Source: Chloroflexota bacterium
GTDB lineage: Bacteria; Chloroflexota; Limnocylindria; Limnocylindrales; CSP1-4
Assembly: GCA_013696945.1 (NCBI GenBank)
Contig: JACCXQ010000021.1
Coordinates: forward strand, 1-9,072
Reading direction: 5' to 3'
Length of the DNA: 9,072 bases
Shown in pieces: positions 1 to 8,718 of the stretch; positions within the stretch are counted from its first letter, which is position 1, and each line of letters starts with the position of its first letter. The position numbers and the translations under genes were made by a program. The notes under the pieces were generated by a model, which saw only the letters and a list, made by a program, of their open reading frames with translations, searched no databases and had not been told where the DNA came from.

Positions 1-1013
1 GGATCGGCACTCACCTTCCGCTCGCCATCGGGTTGCCGCGAGCCGCCGAGCGGGCGCGGCTGATCGGCGCCACCGCCGTGCAGGTCTTCGCCGACAACCC
101 CACCGCATGGCGACGCCGCCTCGAGCCACCGACCGGCATCGACACCTTCCGCGAGCGTCTCTCGGCGCTCGACATCGGGCCGCTGGCCATCCATGCCTCG
201 TACCTCGTCAACCTCTGCGGCGCGGACGAGGAGTCCTGGCGTCGCTCGATCGACTCGCTGGTCGCCGAGCTGAGGATGGGCGAGCGGTATGGCGCGCAGT
301 TCCTCAACGTGCACATCGGCTCGCACCGCGGCCTCGGGCGCGACGCCGGCATGGCGCGCCTGGCGACCGGACTGCGCGCCGTCGGCGACGAGGTCGGGGA
401 GTCACCGGCCACACCGATGCTGGTCCTCGAGAACTCGGCCGGGACGGGCGACGGTGTGGGGAGCCGCCTGGAGGACCTGGTCGACATCCTCGAGGCTGCC
501 GCAAGGGCAGGCGTCGATCCCGACCGCATCGGCTTCTGCCTGGACACAGCGCATCTCTGGGGCGTGGGCTACAGGATCGACGATCCCGACGAGGTGGACC
601 GGCTGCTGGCACGGGTCGACGCCGAGCTGGGACCCGGACGCCTGAAGATGATCCACCTCAACGATTCGAAAGCGCCGCGCGGCTCGTTACGCGACCGCCA
701 TGAGCACATCGGTGCCGGACAGATCGGGCCACGCGGCATGCACGCGTGGCTGACGCATCCTCGGCTGGCCGATGTCCCGGCCTTCCTGGAGACCCCCGGC
801 ATGGACATCGGCTACGACCGGGTGAACATGGACCGTGTACGCGGCCTCATCCGCGGGGAAGAGCTCCCGCAACTACCCGCCAGGGCGTTCACGCTCCACC
901 GTGACCGGCCACGGATGGCAAGGAAGGGCCCTCGTGCGTGCATGGACATCGAGCCGGCCGAGTCCACCGTCGAAGGTGTTCCCGACCTCCCGCTCGACCG
1001 TCCGGCGGAGTGA
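1..1013 (+). CDS. nfo: Endonuclease IV (AP endonuclease, deoxyribonuclease IV), 5'-partial
   Basis: Cleaves the phosphodiester bond 5' of abasic sites in base-excision repair; a three-zinc TIM-barrel enzyme. The reading frame is open from base 3, and the first visible residues (IGTHLPLAIGL) match the usual N-terminus (IGAHVSAAGGL in E. coli), so only about three codons lie outside the window; the in-frame TTG at 33 is not the true start. Counting from the first visible residue, the expected metal ligands are all present: H64 (IHASYLVNL), H104 (VHIGSH), E143 (VLENSAGTG), D181 and H184 (CLDTAHLWGVGY), H218 (MIHLNDSK), D231 and H233 (DRHEHIG), E263 (LETPG). The family usually ends soon after this last motif (about 285 residues). 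This protein continues roughly 50 residues further with a basic, proline-rich tail of unknown role, ending at TGA. Identity is very secure; the tail is the only odd part. Confidence 0.95.
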   Translation, partial: IGTHLPLAIGLPRAAERARLIGATAVQVFADNPTAWRRRLEPPTGIDTFRERLSALDIGPLAIHASYLVNLCGADEESWRRSIDSLVAELRMGERYGAQFLNVHIGSHRGLGRDAGMARLATGLRAVGDEVGESPATPMLVLENSAGTGDGVGSRLEDLVDILEAAARAGVDPDRIGFCLDTAHLWGVGYRIDDPDEVDRLLARVDAELGPGRLKMIHLNDSKAPRGSLRDRHEHIGAGQIGPRGMHAWLTHPRLADVPAFLETPGMDIGYDRVNMDRVRGLIRGEELPQLPARAFTLHRDRPRMARKGPRACMDIEPAESTVEGVPDLPLDRPAE

Positions 1014-1025
1014 TCGCGGCCGCGC

Positions 1026-1041
1026 GGTGCTGGTCAGCACC
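1026..1041. repeat. Inverted repeat GGTGCTG-GT-CAGCACC downstream of nfo
   Basis: Two perfect 7-base arms (1026-1032 and 1035-1041) flank a 2-base centre, 12 bases after the nfo stop codon. As RNA it can form a 6-bp stem with a GGTC tetraloop. As DNA it has the symmetry of a dimeric repressor operator. It could help end nfo transcription or protect its 3' end, but no U-tract follows. Confidence 0.45.
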
Positions 1042-1042
1042 A

Positions 1043-1062
1043 GGACCGGATCCAGGCGGTCC
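1043..1062. repeat. Inverted repeat GGACCG-N8-CGGTCC
   Basis: Perfect 6-base arms at 1043-1048 and 1057-1062 with an 8-base loop, starting one base after the preceding inverted repeat. The two together would give tandem GC-rich hairpins in the nfo 3' region. Function is unknown; a short repeat of this kind can arise by chance in GC-rich DNA. Confidence 0.35.
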
Positions 1063-1168
1063 CGATGCCAGCCGGTAGCACCCCACCCGCTTGGCACCGG
1101 ACCCATCGTGAACCATCCTGAGCAGCCTTTTCCGCTGCACCGTCGAGCGGCCGGTCAGGTGGTACGAA

Positions 1169-1184
1169 GGGCCTATATCGGCCC
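1169..1184. repeat. Inverted repeat GGGCC-TATATC-GGCCC upstream of the HTH gene
   Basis: Five-base GC arms (1169-1173 and 1180-1184) enclose an AT-rich hexamer, about 95 bases before the regulator start codon. The AT-rich centre stands out from its surroundings. An operator or promoter element is possible, since many XRE regulators control their own gene, but no good -35 box lies at the right distance from TATATC. Confidence 0.35.
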
Positions 1185-1271
1185 CCCGGTCGCCATTCGA
1201 AGATGCACCAGGCACGAGTCCACGTGACCCGCCGAAGGCCCGCCCTGCCGACCGGCGCACCGCTACACCCG

Positions 1272-1275
1272 GGAG
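1272..1275 (+). promoter_or_regulatory. Ribosome binding site of the HTH gene
   Basis: GGAG lies four bases before the ATG at 1280, a slightly short but usable spacing. It supports that ATG as the start. Confidence 0.5.
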
Positions 1276-1279
1276 CCAA

Positions 1280-1690
1280 ATGAGCGTCCAGAACGGGCGA
1301 GCATTCAATGAATGGCTGCGCACCCAGCTCAAGGCGAAGAAGATGTCGCAGCGCCAGCTGGCGCAGCAGTCGGGTGTCGACCACTCGACGATCTCCCGCC
1401 TCGTCCGCGGCGACCGCACACCCTCATTGGGGACCGCCACAAAGCTGGCCCGCGGGCTCCGAGAGCTTCGTGACGAGGCCGACACACCGCAGTACTTCGG
1501 GATGGTCGCCGCGGCCGCGAGCCATCCCACCGCCCGCGTCGAGTACGCACTGCGCGCCGACGATCTCCTGAGCGAGCCGCAGGTGCGACAGGTGATGGAG
1601 TACTACCTGGCGCTCCGGGTGCGCCGCCTGGCGGTCGCTCAGAACGGTCCCGTGGTCCGCTCCGTCGGGCCGCTCCCGAAGCGCAACTAG
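1280..1690 (+). CDS. XRE-family helix-turn-helix transcriptional regulator
   Basis: A 136-residue predicted DNA-binding protein. Residues about 8-65 form a Cro/C1-type HTH_3 domain: FNEWLRTQLKAKKMSQRQLA, then the turn and recognition helix VDHSTISRLVRG (33-44), followed by PSLGTATKLARGL, where family members carry the fourth and fifth helices. Residues about 85-116 make a second helical segment with the pattern ALRADDLLSEPQVRQVMEYY and an Arg-rich end, perhaps a dimerisation or partner-binding element. There is no enzymatic domain and no toxin-antitoxin partner next to it. The gene stands alone, 266 bases after nfo and converging on the flippase-like gene. Inverted repeats upstream could be its own operators. 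Targets cannot be told from the sequence. The ATG with GGAG before it is the best start, and the stop is TAG. Confidence 0.88.
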   Translation: MSVQNGRAFNEWLRTQLKAKKMSQRQLAQQSGVDHSTISRLVRGDRTPSLGTATKLARGLRELRDEADTPQYFGMVAAAASHPTARVEYALRADDLLSEPQVRQVMEYYLALRVRRLAVAQNGPVVRSVGPLPKRN

Positions 1691-1709
1691 CCGAGCGCGG
1701 AGCGCGCGG

Positions 1710-2813
1710 TCAGGCCGACTCGGCCGCCTCAGCCACCCGCGCTGGACCTCCGGCGCCGGTCCCCCCCTTCGTCTTGCGCGACAGCACGTAGGCGATCCCA
1801 CCCAGCACGATGACCGAGAGCACGCTGATGGCGCGGTCCAACAGGACGATGGCGCCGGCCTCCTCCTGTGTCGCACCGTAGAACAGCGTGAGGATGCTGG
1901 CGATCCCCAGCTCCACCACGCCGAGCCCGGCCGGCGTGAGTGGGATGGCGGTGAGCAGGGACGCGATCAGCGCGACGAAGAACGCGCCACTGATCCCCAG
2001 CGGGAAGTCGAAGCCGAGCGCCTGGACGACCAGGTACAGGCGAGTGGCCTCGGTCGCCCAGATCGACGCCGTGAGGACCGCGATCATGGGGATGCGTCGC
2101 ACGTCGATGGAGAAGACGCCCTCCTCGAAGCGATCGTAGAACTCGCGCATCCGATGAGGCAGCGGCAGTCGCGTGATGATGCGTTGGCCGAAGTTGCGGA
2201 TCAGGAACAACCCCACAGCCAGTGCGACGATGAACCCGATCCCGACGGCGAAGACGATCTGCACTTCGAGCGGCAGACCAGTACGGAAGCTCCAGTAGCC
2301 GGCAGCGAGACCCAGCAGGACGATCGCGAACAGGTCGAAGACCCGCTCGATGAACACGGTCCCGAACGTCCGGCTCAGCGACACGTCGAAGTTGAGCCGC
2401 AGCAGATAGGCCCTGTAGACATCGCCGAGCTTGGCCGGGACGAGGCAGTTGACCAACCAGCTGATGAATATGATCTCCGTCGAATCACGCATCCGCACGC
2501 GGGTCCCGGCACCGCGCAACAGCACCATCCAGCGGTATCCCCGGAGCGGGAAGCCCAGGTAGTAGACCGCGAACGCGGCCAACAGGAGCCACGGGTTCGC
2601 AGCGGCGATGTGCCCCACGAGCTCGTCGAACTTGATGTTGCCGACCGTGAGCGCGATGAGCACCAGGAGCGCGATGGGCAGGACGATGGAGACGATCGTC
2701 CGAGGATCGCGGAGCCGTTGCGAGAGCGGCGTCGGACGTGAAGCTCCCTCCTCGTTGACGAGCGGGTAGTCCACGACCGGCTCGTCGGCGGGCAGCGGCG
2801 GCTGACCGCTCAC
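1710..2813 (-). CDS. Flippase-like / lysylphosphatidylglycerol synthase TM-region membrane protein (UPF0104, AglD-like)
   Basis: A 367-residue polytopic inner-membrane protein of the LPG_synthase_TM family (PF03706 type). A polar N-terminal tail of about 35 residues is followed by hydrophobic segments at roughly 40-58, 74-91, 113-130, 156-176, 184-205, 241-262, 270-290, 296-313 and 319-343. Family signatures are present: LRGYRW (90-95), VNCLVPAKLGDVYRAYLL (121-138), FIERVFD (154-160) and IPLTPAGLGVVELG (290-303). It lacks the cytosolic aminoacyl-transferase domain of full-length MprF, so aminoacylation of lipids is not expected. Relatives have been linked to moving or handling lipid or lipid-linked sugar intermediates, but the substrate here is unknown. 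The start is GTG, and the GTGA at 2810-2813 overlaps the TGA of the upstream PHP gene, implying translational coupling. It is the last gene of the minus-strand series. The C-terminal tail is Gly/Ala-rich and probably disordered. Confidence 0.85.
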   Translation of the reverse strand: MSGQPPLPADEPVVDYPLVNEEGASRPTPLSQRLRDPRTIVSIVLPIALLVLIALTVGNIKFDELVGHIAAANPWLLLAAFAVYYLGFPLRGYRWMVLLRGAGTRVRMRDSTEIIFISWLVNCLVPAKLGDVYRAYLLRLNFDVSLSRTFGTVFIERVFDLFAIVLLGLAAGYWSFRTGLPLEVQIVFAVGIGFIVALAVGLFLIRNFGQRIITRLPLPHRMREFYDRFEEGVFSIDVRRIPMIAVLTASIWATEATRLYLVVQALGFDFPLGISGAFFVALIASLLTAIPLTPAGLGVVELGIASILTLFYGATQEEAGAIVLLDRAISVLSVIVLGGIAYVLSRKTKGGTGAGGPARVAEAAESA

Positions 2814-3574
2814 GCCGGTGCTCCCGGATGCAGGCTTGCGGTGGATCCGGTGGAGCCGCGACGATTGCCACGTGCGCGCTGGACGAGCTTCGCGAGCGGC
2901 GTCCAGGCACGGACGAAGAAGGTGGCGCGGCCGGTCACGAGGCGGATGTCATCGAGTGCCACACGCATCTCCGCGGCGCTGCGCGGGTCCCCCGAGAGGA
3001 TGGTGTAGGCGACGCCCACCTCGAGCACCGTGTGGGCGTCGGAGGAGGCGACGCCCGGACGTCCCTGATCCCGCGCGAAACGGGTCGCCTGTTCGTTCGC
3101 GTGCCCCAGGGCGCGCGCGTTGTGCGCCTCGATGAGGTCGACCGACTCCGCCAGCTCCGCCAGCGCCGCCGCTTCCACTATCTTCGCGGCACCAGACGAG
3201 CGGAACCTGTCGAATGGGTGTGGGAGTCCGACCAGCCCGCCCTGCTCCCGGATGGCGGCTGCCGCGTCGGCAGGGCTGAGCCCCATCGGCACGGGACGCT
3301 CGAGGTAGAGCCCCAGGAGGTCGCCGCCGGTGGTCCGGATCTCCTCGCCGACGATGACCGTCAGTCCCGTGGGCGCCAGATCACGCGCTCGGAGCGCGCC
3401 GTCGATCCGTTCGTGGTCCGTGATCGCGAGGTGCGTCAAGCCGCGCTGCGACGCGGCGCGCACCAGGTCGGCCGGCCGGCTCAGCGAGTCGAACGAGGCG
3501 GAGCTGTGACAGTGCAGGTCGACGAACGCTCGCCCCTGCCCCGCGTCCACGGGGCCGTCAGATGCGCTGGACAA
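2810..3574 (-). CDS. PHP-domain metal-dependent phosphoesterase
   Basis: A soluble protein of up to 254 residues with the polymerase-and-histidinol-phosphatase fold. Metal-site motifs are intact: [11 protein letters not shown] (19-29), TDHERIDGA (52-60), GEEI (76-79), GLPHPFDR (116-123) and SSDAH (177-181), giving ligands H21, H23, H54, E77, H119, D179 and H181. The pattern resembles the stand-alone YciV/TrpH-type group, whose E. coli member RnaAM dephosphorylates 3',5'-nucleoside bisphosphates and trims short RNA 5' ends; the substrate here is not known. The listed start is a TTG at 3574 inside the end of mreB (17-base overlap), with AG-rich AAGAAG just before it. An in-frame GTG at 3548-3550 (codon 9), seven bases after the mreB stop, is an equally possible start and would give 246 residues with the whole domain kept. 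The basic, Ser/Gly-rich last 25 residues look disordered. Confidence 0.87.
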   Translation of the reverse strand: MSSASDGPVDAGQGRAFVDLHCHSSASFDSLSRPADLVRAASQRGLTHLAITDHERIDGALRARDLAPTGLTVIVGEEIRTTGGDLLGLYLERPVPMGLSPADAAAAIREQGGLVGLPHPFDRFRSSGAAKIVEAAALAELAESVDLIEAHNARALGHANEQATRFARDQGRPGVASSDAHTVLEVGVAYTILSGDPRSAAEMRVALDDIRLVTGRATFFVRAWTPLAKLVQRARGNRRGSTGSTASLHPGAPA

Positions 3575-4547
3575 GCGACTTCTTGAAGAAGTCGAAGTGC
3601 TCCAGCGCGAGGCCGGTCCCGAGCGCCACGCAGTTCAGCGAGTTCTCCGCGACGTGGCACGGGACGCCGGTGACCTGGGTCAGCAGCTTGTCGATGTTGC
3701 GCAGCAGCGAGCCGCCGCCGGACATGACCATGCCCTTGTCGATGATGTCACTGGAGAGCTCGGGTGGCGTCTCCTCGAGCACTGCACGCACGCTGCCGAC
3801 GATCTGCTGGAGGGGCTGCTCGAGCGCCTCCATCACCTCGGAGCTGGTCAGCGGGATCGTCCGCGGCAGGCCGGCGATGAGGTCGCGGCCGCGCACGTCC
3901 ATGTGCAGCTCACGCTCGAGCGGGAGAGCCGTGCCGATCTGGATCTTGACCTCCTCGGCCGTCCGCTCGCCGACCATGAGGTTGTATTTCTTGCGGATGT
4001 AGCTGGCGATGACCTCGTCGAAGCGGTTCCCGCCGACGCGCAGCGACCGCGACACCACGATCCCGCCGAGCGCGATGACGGCGATCTCGCTGGTGCCGCC
4101 GCCGATGTCGATGATGAGGTTCCCCGACGGTCCGCTGATGGGCACGTTGGCGCCGATCGCGGCCGCCAGCGGCTCCTCGATGAGGTACGCCTCACGAGCG
4201 CCGGCCTTGAGCGCCGCGTCGCGCACGGCACGCTTCTCCACGCTCGTGACGCCGGAAGGGACGCTGATCATGACGTCCGGCTTGGTGAACGAGCGCCCGG
4301 CCTTCTTGATGAAGTACCGCAACATCGCCTCGGTGATCACGTAGTCGGCGATCACGCCGTCCTTCATCGGCCGGATCGCCGTGATCTGCCCGGGCGTGCG
4401 ACCGATCATCTCGCGGGCCTCGTCGCCGACGGCAACGATGTGATTGTCCTCACTGACCGCCACGACCGACGGTTCCTGGATGACGATGCCTTTGCCCTTG
4501 ACGTAGACGAGGATATTGGCCGTGCCGAGGTCGATGCCGATCTTCAT
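3558..4547 (-). CDS. mreB: Rod shape-determining protein MreB (bacterial actin homologue)
   Basis: A 329-residue actin-fold ATPase that forms membrane-bound filaments and guides the cell-wall elongation machinery. Seen in order: phosphate-1 loop [12 protein letters not shown] (4-15), [15 protein letters not shown] (17-31), [11 protein letters not shown] (59-69), [13 protein letters not shown] (96-108), [11 protein letters not shown] (123-133), phosphate-2 loop [13 protein letters not shown] (145-157), [10 protein letters not shown] (171-180) and adenosine loop [14 protein letters not shown] (276-289). Length is normal for the family. The ATG at 4547 is chosen because the family motif begins immediately after it; longer upstream starts would read through the end of murA into unrelated sequence. 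Paralogues such as Mbl are close, but the motifs look more like MreB proper. It starts 13 bases after murA. The expected partners mreC, mreD, rodA and a class B PBP do not follow; a PHP enzyme and a flippase-like protein do. Confidence 0.95.
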   Translation of the reverse strand: MKIGIDLGTANILVYVKGKGIVIQEPSVVAVSEDNHIVAVGDEAREMIGRTPGQITAIRPMKDGVIADYVITEAMLRYFIKKAGRSFTKPDVMISVPSGVTSVEKRAVRDAALKAGAREAYLIEEPLAAAIGANVPISGPSGNLIIDIGGGTSEIAVIALGGIVVSRSLRVGGNRFDEVIASYIRKKYNLMVGERTAEEVKIQIGTALPLERELHMDVRGRDLIAGLPRTIPLTSSEVMEALEQPLQQIVGSVRAVLEETPPELSSDIIDKGMVMSGGGSLLRNIDKLLTQVTGVPCHVAENSLNCVALGTGLALEHFDFFKKSLVQRI

Positions 4548-4560
4548 GTGACGGGGGTGT

Positions 4561-5883
4561 TCATCCTTCCGAGACGTGCTCGATCCGCGCGCCGAGATCG
4601 AGGAACTTGCGCTCGATGTTCTCATACCCCCGGCGGACCTGATGCGCACCGTGGATGACGCTCTCGCCCTCCGCGGCCAGGGCGGCCAGGATCAGCGAGG
4701 CGCCCGCGCGAAGGTCGCTCATCTCGACCTCCGAGCCGCGCAGCGGGCATGGACCCGTGATGGAGGCGTGGTGGTCGTCGACGATGCTCACGTCCGCCCC
4801 CATGCGCCTCAGCTCCTCGAGCCATTCCAGCCGATCCTCGAATATGGCTTCGTGGATGTGGCTCGTGCCGGCGGCGCGGCTCAGGAGCACCGCCGTCGGC
4901 GGCTGGAGGTCGGTGGCGAGGCCGGGGTAGGGCGCCGTCTCGATGTCCGTAGCCGCGTACTCGCCCACGGGAGCGGCGCGCACGGAGATGTCGTCGCCCT
5001 CTCTCGAGATCGAGACGCCGACGCGGTCCATCACGTCGAGGAACGCGCCCAGATGGTCGCAAGGCGCGTTCCGGAGGGTCACCTCGCCGCCCGTCACGGC
5101 GGCCGCCACGATGAACGTCCCGGCCTCGATCCGGTCAGCGATGACACGGTGCTCGGCGCCGCGCAACCGGCGCCGCCCCTCGACCTCGATGGTGTCCGGC
5201 GCCGTTCGCACGACGTCCGCGCCCATCTTGCGGAGGAACGTGATCAGGTCGTCGACCTCGGGCTCCTGCGCGGCGGGACGGATGGTCGTGTGCCCGTCGG
5301 CGAGGGTGGCCGCCAGAACGGCATTCTCCGTGCCCATCACGGTCACGTCGGGGAACGTCACGAGACCGCCGCGTAGCCGTCCAGGGGCGCGCGCGAAGTA
5401 GTAGCCGTTGCGGTAGGCGATCTCGGCCCCCAGTCGTTCCATCGCTTCGACATGGAGGTTCACCGGCCGGCGGCCGATGCGATCGCCGCCGGGATTGCTG
5501 ATGATCACGCGTCCGAACCGCGCGAGGAGCGGACCGAGCAGGATGAAGCTAGCCCGCATCTTCGCGGCCGCCTCGAGGGGGACGAACAGCCAGTCGACGT
5601 CTCCGGCCGCGACCTCGTAGGTGTTCGGCCCCGGATGGTCGACCACGACCCCGAGGTCCCGCAGCGTATCGACCATGACGCGGACGTCGGCGATCTCCGG
5701 GACGTTGGTGAACCGGCAGCGCTCGCCCGTCAGGACGGCCGCTGCGAGGAGCTTCAATGACGCGTTCTTGCTGCCGCTAACGGGTACCTCGCCGCGAAGG
5801 GGCCGGCCACCCTCGACGCGGAATGCTTCGCGCTCGACAGGTGGTTCCTGGTACTCCCAGTGGAACGGACGGTCGTCGGCCAT
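4561..5883 (-). CDS. murA: UDP-N-acetylglucosamine 1-carboxyvinyltransferase MurA with Asp in place of the catalytic-loop Cys
   Basis: Transfers enolpyruvate from PEP to UDP-GlcNAc, the first committed step of peptidoglycan synthesis, in the cytoplasm. The 440-residue protein has the two-domain EPT fold. Visible landmarks are [10 protein letters not shown] with K39 and N40 (E. coli K22, N23), [15 protein letters not shown] (110-124), the active-site loop [14 protein letters not shown] (131-144), TDLQPP with D325 (E. coli D305), FEDR (348-351), SDLRAG with R392, and RRGYENIE with R418 (E. coli R397). At 134 the residue is Asp (codon GAT, 5482-5484) where E. coli has Cys115. Cys-to-Asp MurA proteins of Mycobacterium and Chlamydia are active and insensitive to fosfomycin, so the same is inferred here. 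The ATG at 5883 is chosen because GAGG lies five bases before it and because it starts seven bases after atpC ends; the frame remains open further upstream inside atpC. An extra polar N-terminal stretch of about 20 residues precedes the fold. Confidence 0.95.
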   Translation of the reverse strand: MADDRPFHWEYQEPPVEREAFRVEGGRPLRGEVPVSGSKNASLKLLAAAVLTGERCRFTNVPEIADVRVMVDTLRDLGVVVDHPGPNTYEVAAGDVDWLFVPLEAAAKMRASFILLGPLLARFGRVIISNPGGDRIGRRPVNLHVEAMERLGAEIAYRNGYYFARAPGRLRGGLVTFPDVTVMGTENAVLAATLADGHTTIRPAAQEPEVDDLITFLRKMGADVVRTAPDTIEVEGRRRLRGAEHRVIADRIEAGTFIVAAAVTGGEVTLRNAPCDHLGAFLDVMDRVGVSISREGDDISVRAAPVGEYAATDIETAPYPGLATDLQPPTAVLLSRAAGTSHIHEAIFEDRLEWLEELRRMGADVSIVDDHHASITGPCPLRGSEVEMSDLRAGASLILAALAAEGESVIHGAHQVRRGYENIERKFLDLGARIEHVSEG

Positions 5884-5888
5884 CGGTG

Positions 5889-5892
5889 CCTC
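5889..5892 (-). promoter_or_regulatory. Ribosome binding site of murA
   Basis: GAGG on the minus strand, five bases before the murA ATG. It overlaps the atpC stop codon (TGAGG), so termination on atpC and initiation on murA are likely coupled. It settles the start at 5883 against longer in-frame candidates inside atpC. Confidence 0.6.
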
Positions 5893-6319
5893 AGCCGCGG
5901 TGCCGCGGACCCTCCCGGTGGCGGCGCTCGGCGACGCGGATACGCAGCAGCGCGCGCTGGAGTGATGCGCGCGCACGGGCCAGGTCGGCCGGCTCGTCGA
6001 AGCCCTCGGTGAGGGCCTGCTCGGCGTCGCGCCTGGCCTTCTCCGCGGACTCCAGGTCGATGTCCGATGCCATGTCCGCGGTTTCGGCCATCACCACGAC
6101 CCGATCCGGCCGCACCTGGAGGAAACCGCCGGCGATGGCGAAGAACTCCTCCTGGCCGCCCTTCCGGATGCGCAGCTCCCCCACGCCGAGCGTCGAGAGC
6201 AGCGGCGCGTGGTGCGGCAGGACCCCGAGCTCACCCTCGGACCCGGGCAGGACGACCGAGTCGACGTCGTCCTCGTAAGCGCGCCGCTCGGGCGTCACGA
6301 TCTCGAGACGAAGCGGCAT
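5891..6319 (-). CDS. atpC: ATP synthase F1 epsilon subunit
   Basis: A 142-residue part of the F1 central stalk that couples rotation to catalysis and can inhibit ATP hydrolysis. Residues 1-84 form the beta-sandwich domain, with LEIVTPERRAYEDDVDSVVL, the conserved GSEGELGVLPHHAPLLSTLGVGEL (26-49) and FAIAGGFLQV (60-69). Residues about 88-135 form the two-helix C-terminal arm (ESAEKARRDAEQAL and LARARASLQRALLRIRVAER). In the Bacillus PS3 protein this arm carries an ATP-binding motif I/L-D-x-x-R-A; the matching site here is IDLESA (87-92), with Ser91 instead of Arg. The tail is basic. ATG at 6319 is preceded by a weak GGTGG six bases upstream. It sits 38 bases after atpD and 7 bases before murA, in the standard A-G-D-C order. 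Confidence 0.95.
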   Translation of the reverse strand: MPLRLEIVTPERRAYEDDVDSVVLPGSEGELGVLPHHAPLLSTLGVGELRIRKGGQEEFFAIAGGFLQVRPDRVVVMAETADMASDIDLESAEKARRDAEQALTEGFDEPADLARARASLQRALLRIRVAERRHREGPRHRG

Positions 6320-6357
6320 CTAGGGCCACCCCGCTGCGTGATCAGTCGCTGCGCGCA

Positions 6358-8666
<2,309 letters not shown>

Positions 8667-8679
8667 GAGCGGGTCGCTG

Positions 8680-8685
8680 CCTCCT
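8680..8685 (-). promoter_or_regulatory. Ribosome binding site of atpG
   Basis: AGGAGG on the minus strand in the atpA-atpG gap. Its 13-base distance to the GTG start is longer than usual. No in-frame start codon is closer, which leaves either an unusually spaced site or a lower initiation rate for gamma. Confidence 0.5.
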
Positions 8686-8718
8686 GCTGATGGACCGGCC
8701 GCGCGGGCGGCCGAGCCG

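Larger units (their letters stand above)
1014..1279. other. Non-coding stretch between nfo and the HTH regulator gene
   Basis: A 266-base interval with no convincing gene on either strand. It contains two adjacent inverted repeats just after the nfo stop (1026-1041 and 1043-1062) and a third at 1169-1184, listed separately. A weak sigma-70-like pair can be proposed for the regulator gene: TTGGCA at 1091-1096 (five of six consensus bases) and CATCCT at 1114-1119 (three of six) with a 17-base spacer. In DNA this GC-rich such a match may be chance. No T-tract follows any of the hairpins, so there is no canonical intrinsic terminator for nfo. Confidence 0.5.

Noticed and set aside
1174..1179. TATATC as the -10 box of a regulator promoter
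   Set aside because: Only four of six bases fit and no -35-like hexamer lies 16-18 bases upstream, so it is reported only as the centre of an inverted repeat.
835..1227. Plus-strand frame running from the end of nfo across the intergenic region (130 codons)
   Set aside because: No ribosome site, Arg/Ser-rich composition typical of out-of-frame GC-rich DNA, and it overlaps nfo in another frame.
889..1530. Minus-strand frame of 213 codons across the intergenic region and the HTH gene
   Set aside because: It is antisense to the HTH domain, has no recognisable domain and is compositionally biased, so it gives no support for a gene in the 1014-1279 gap.
1710..2813. Full MprF (lysylphosphatidylglycerol synthase)
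   Set aside because: Only the membrane part is present; the C-terminal aminoacyl-transferase domain is missing and the protein ends in a short Gly/Ala-rich tail, so an MprF symbol is not given.
2828..3586. Plus-strand open frame (252 codons) opposite the PHP gene
   Set aside because: Low-complexity Arg/Gly/Glu-rich product without motifs; the minus strand has all PHP metal ligands. Shadow frame.
4548..4649. N-terminal extension of mreB to an upstream start
   Set aside because: The extra 34 residues are Arg/Ser-rich and are simply the end of murA read in another frame; the MreB family sequence begins at the ATG at 4547.
3597..4658. Long plus-strand open frame (353 codons) opposite mreB and the end of murA
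   Set aside because: Its translation is rich in Asp, Arg, His and Ala with no domain, while the opposite strand encodes an intact MreB. It is a GC-driven antisense shadow.
5884..5976. N-terminal extension of murA into atpC
   Set aside because: The extra 31 residues are out-of-frame atpC sequence, and a GAGG ribosome site sits correctly before the ATG at 5883.
6320..6357. Possible terminator in the atpD-atpC gap
   Set aside because: No stem of useful length and no T-tract; it is a normal short spacer within the ATP synthase genes.
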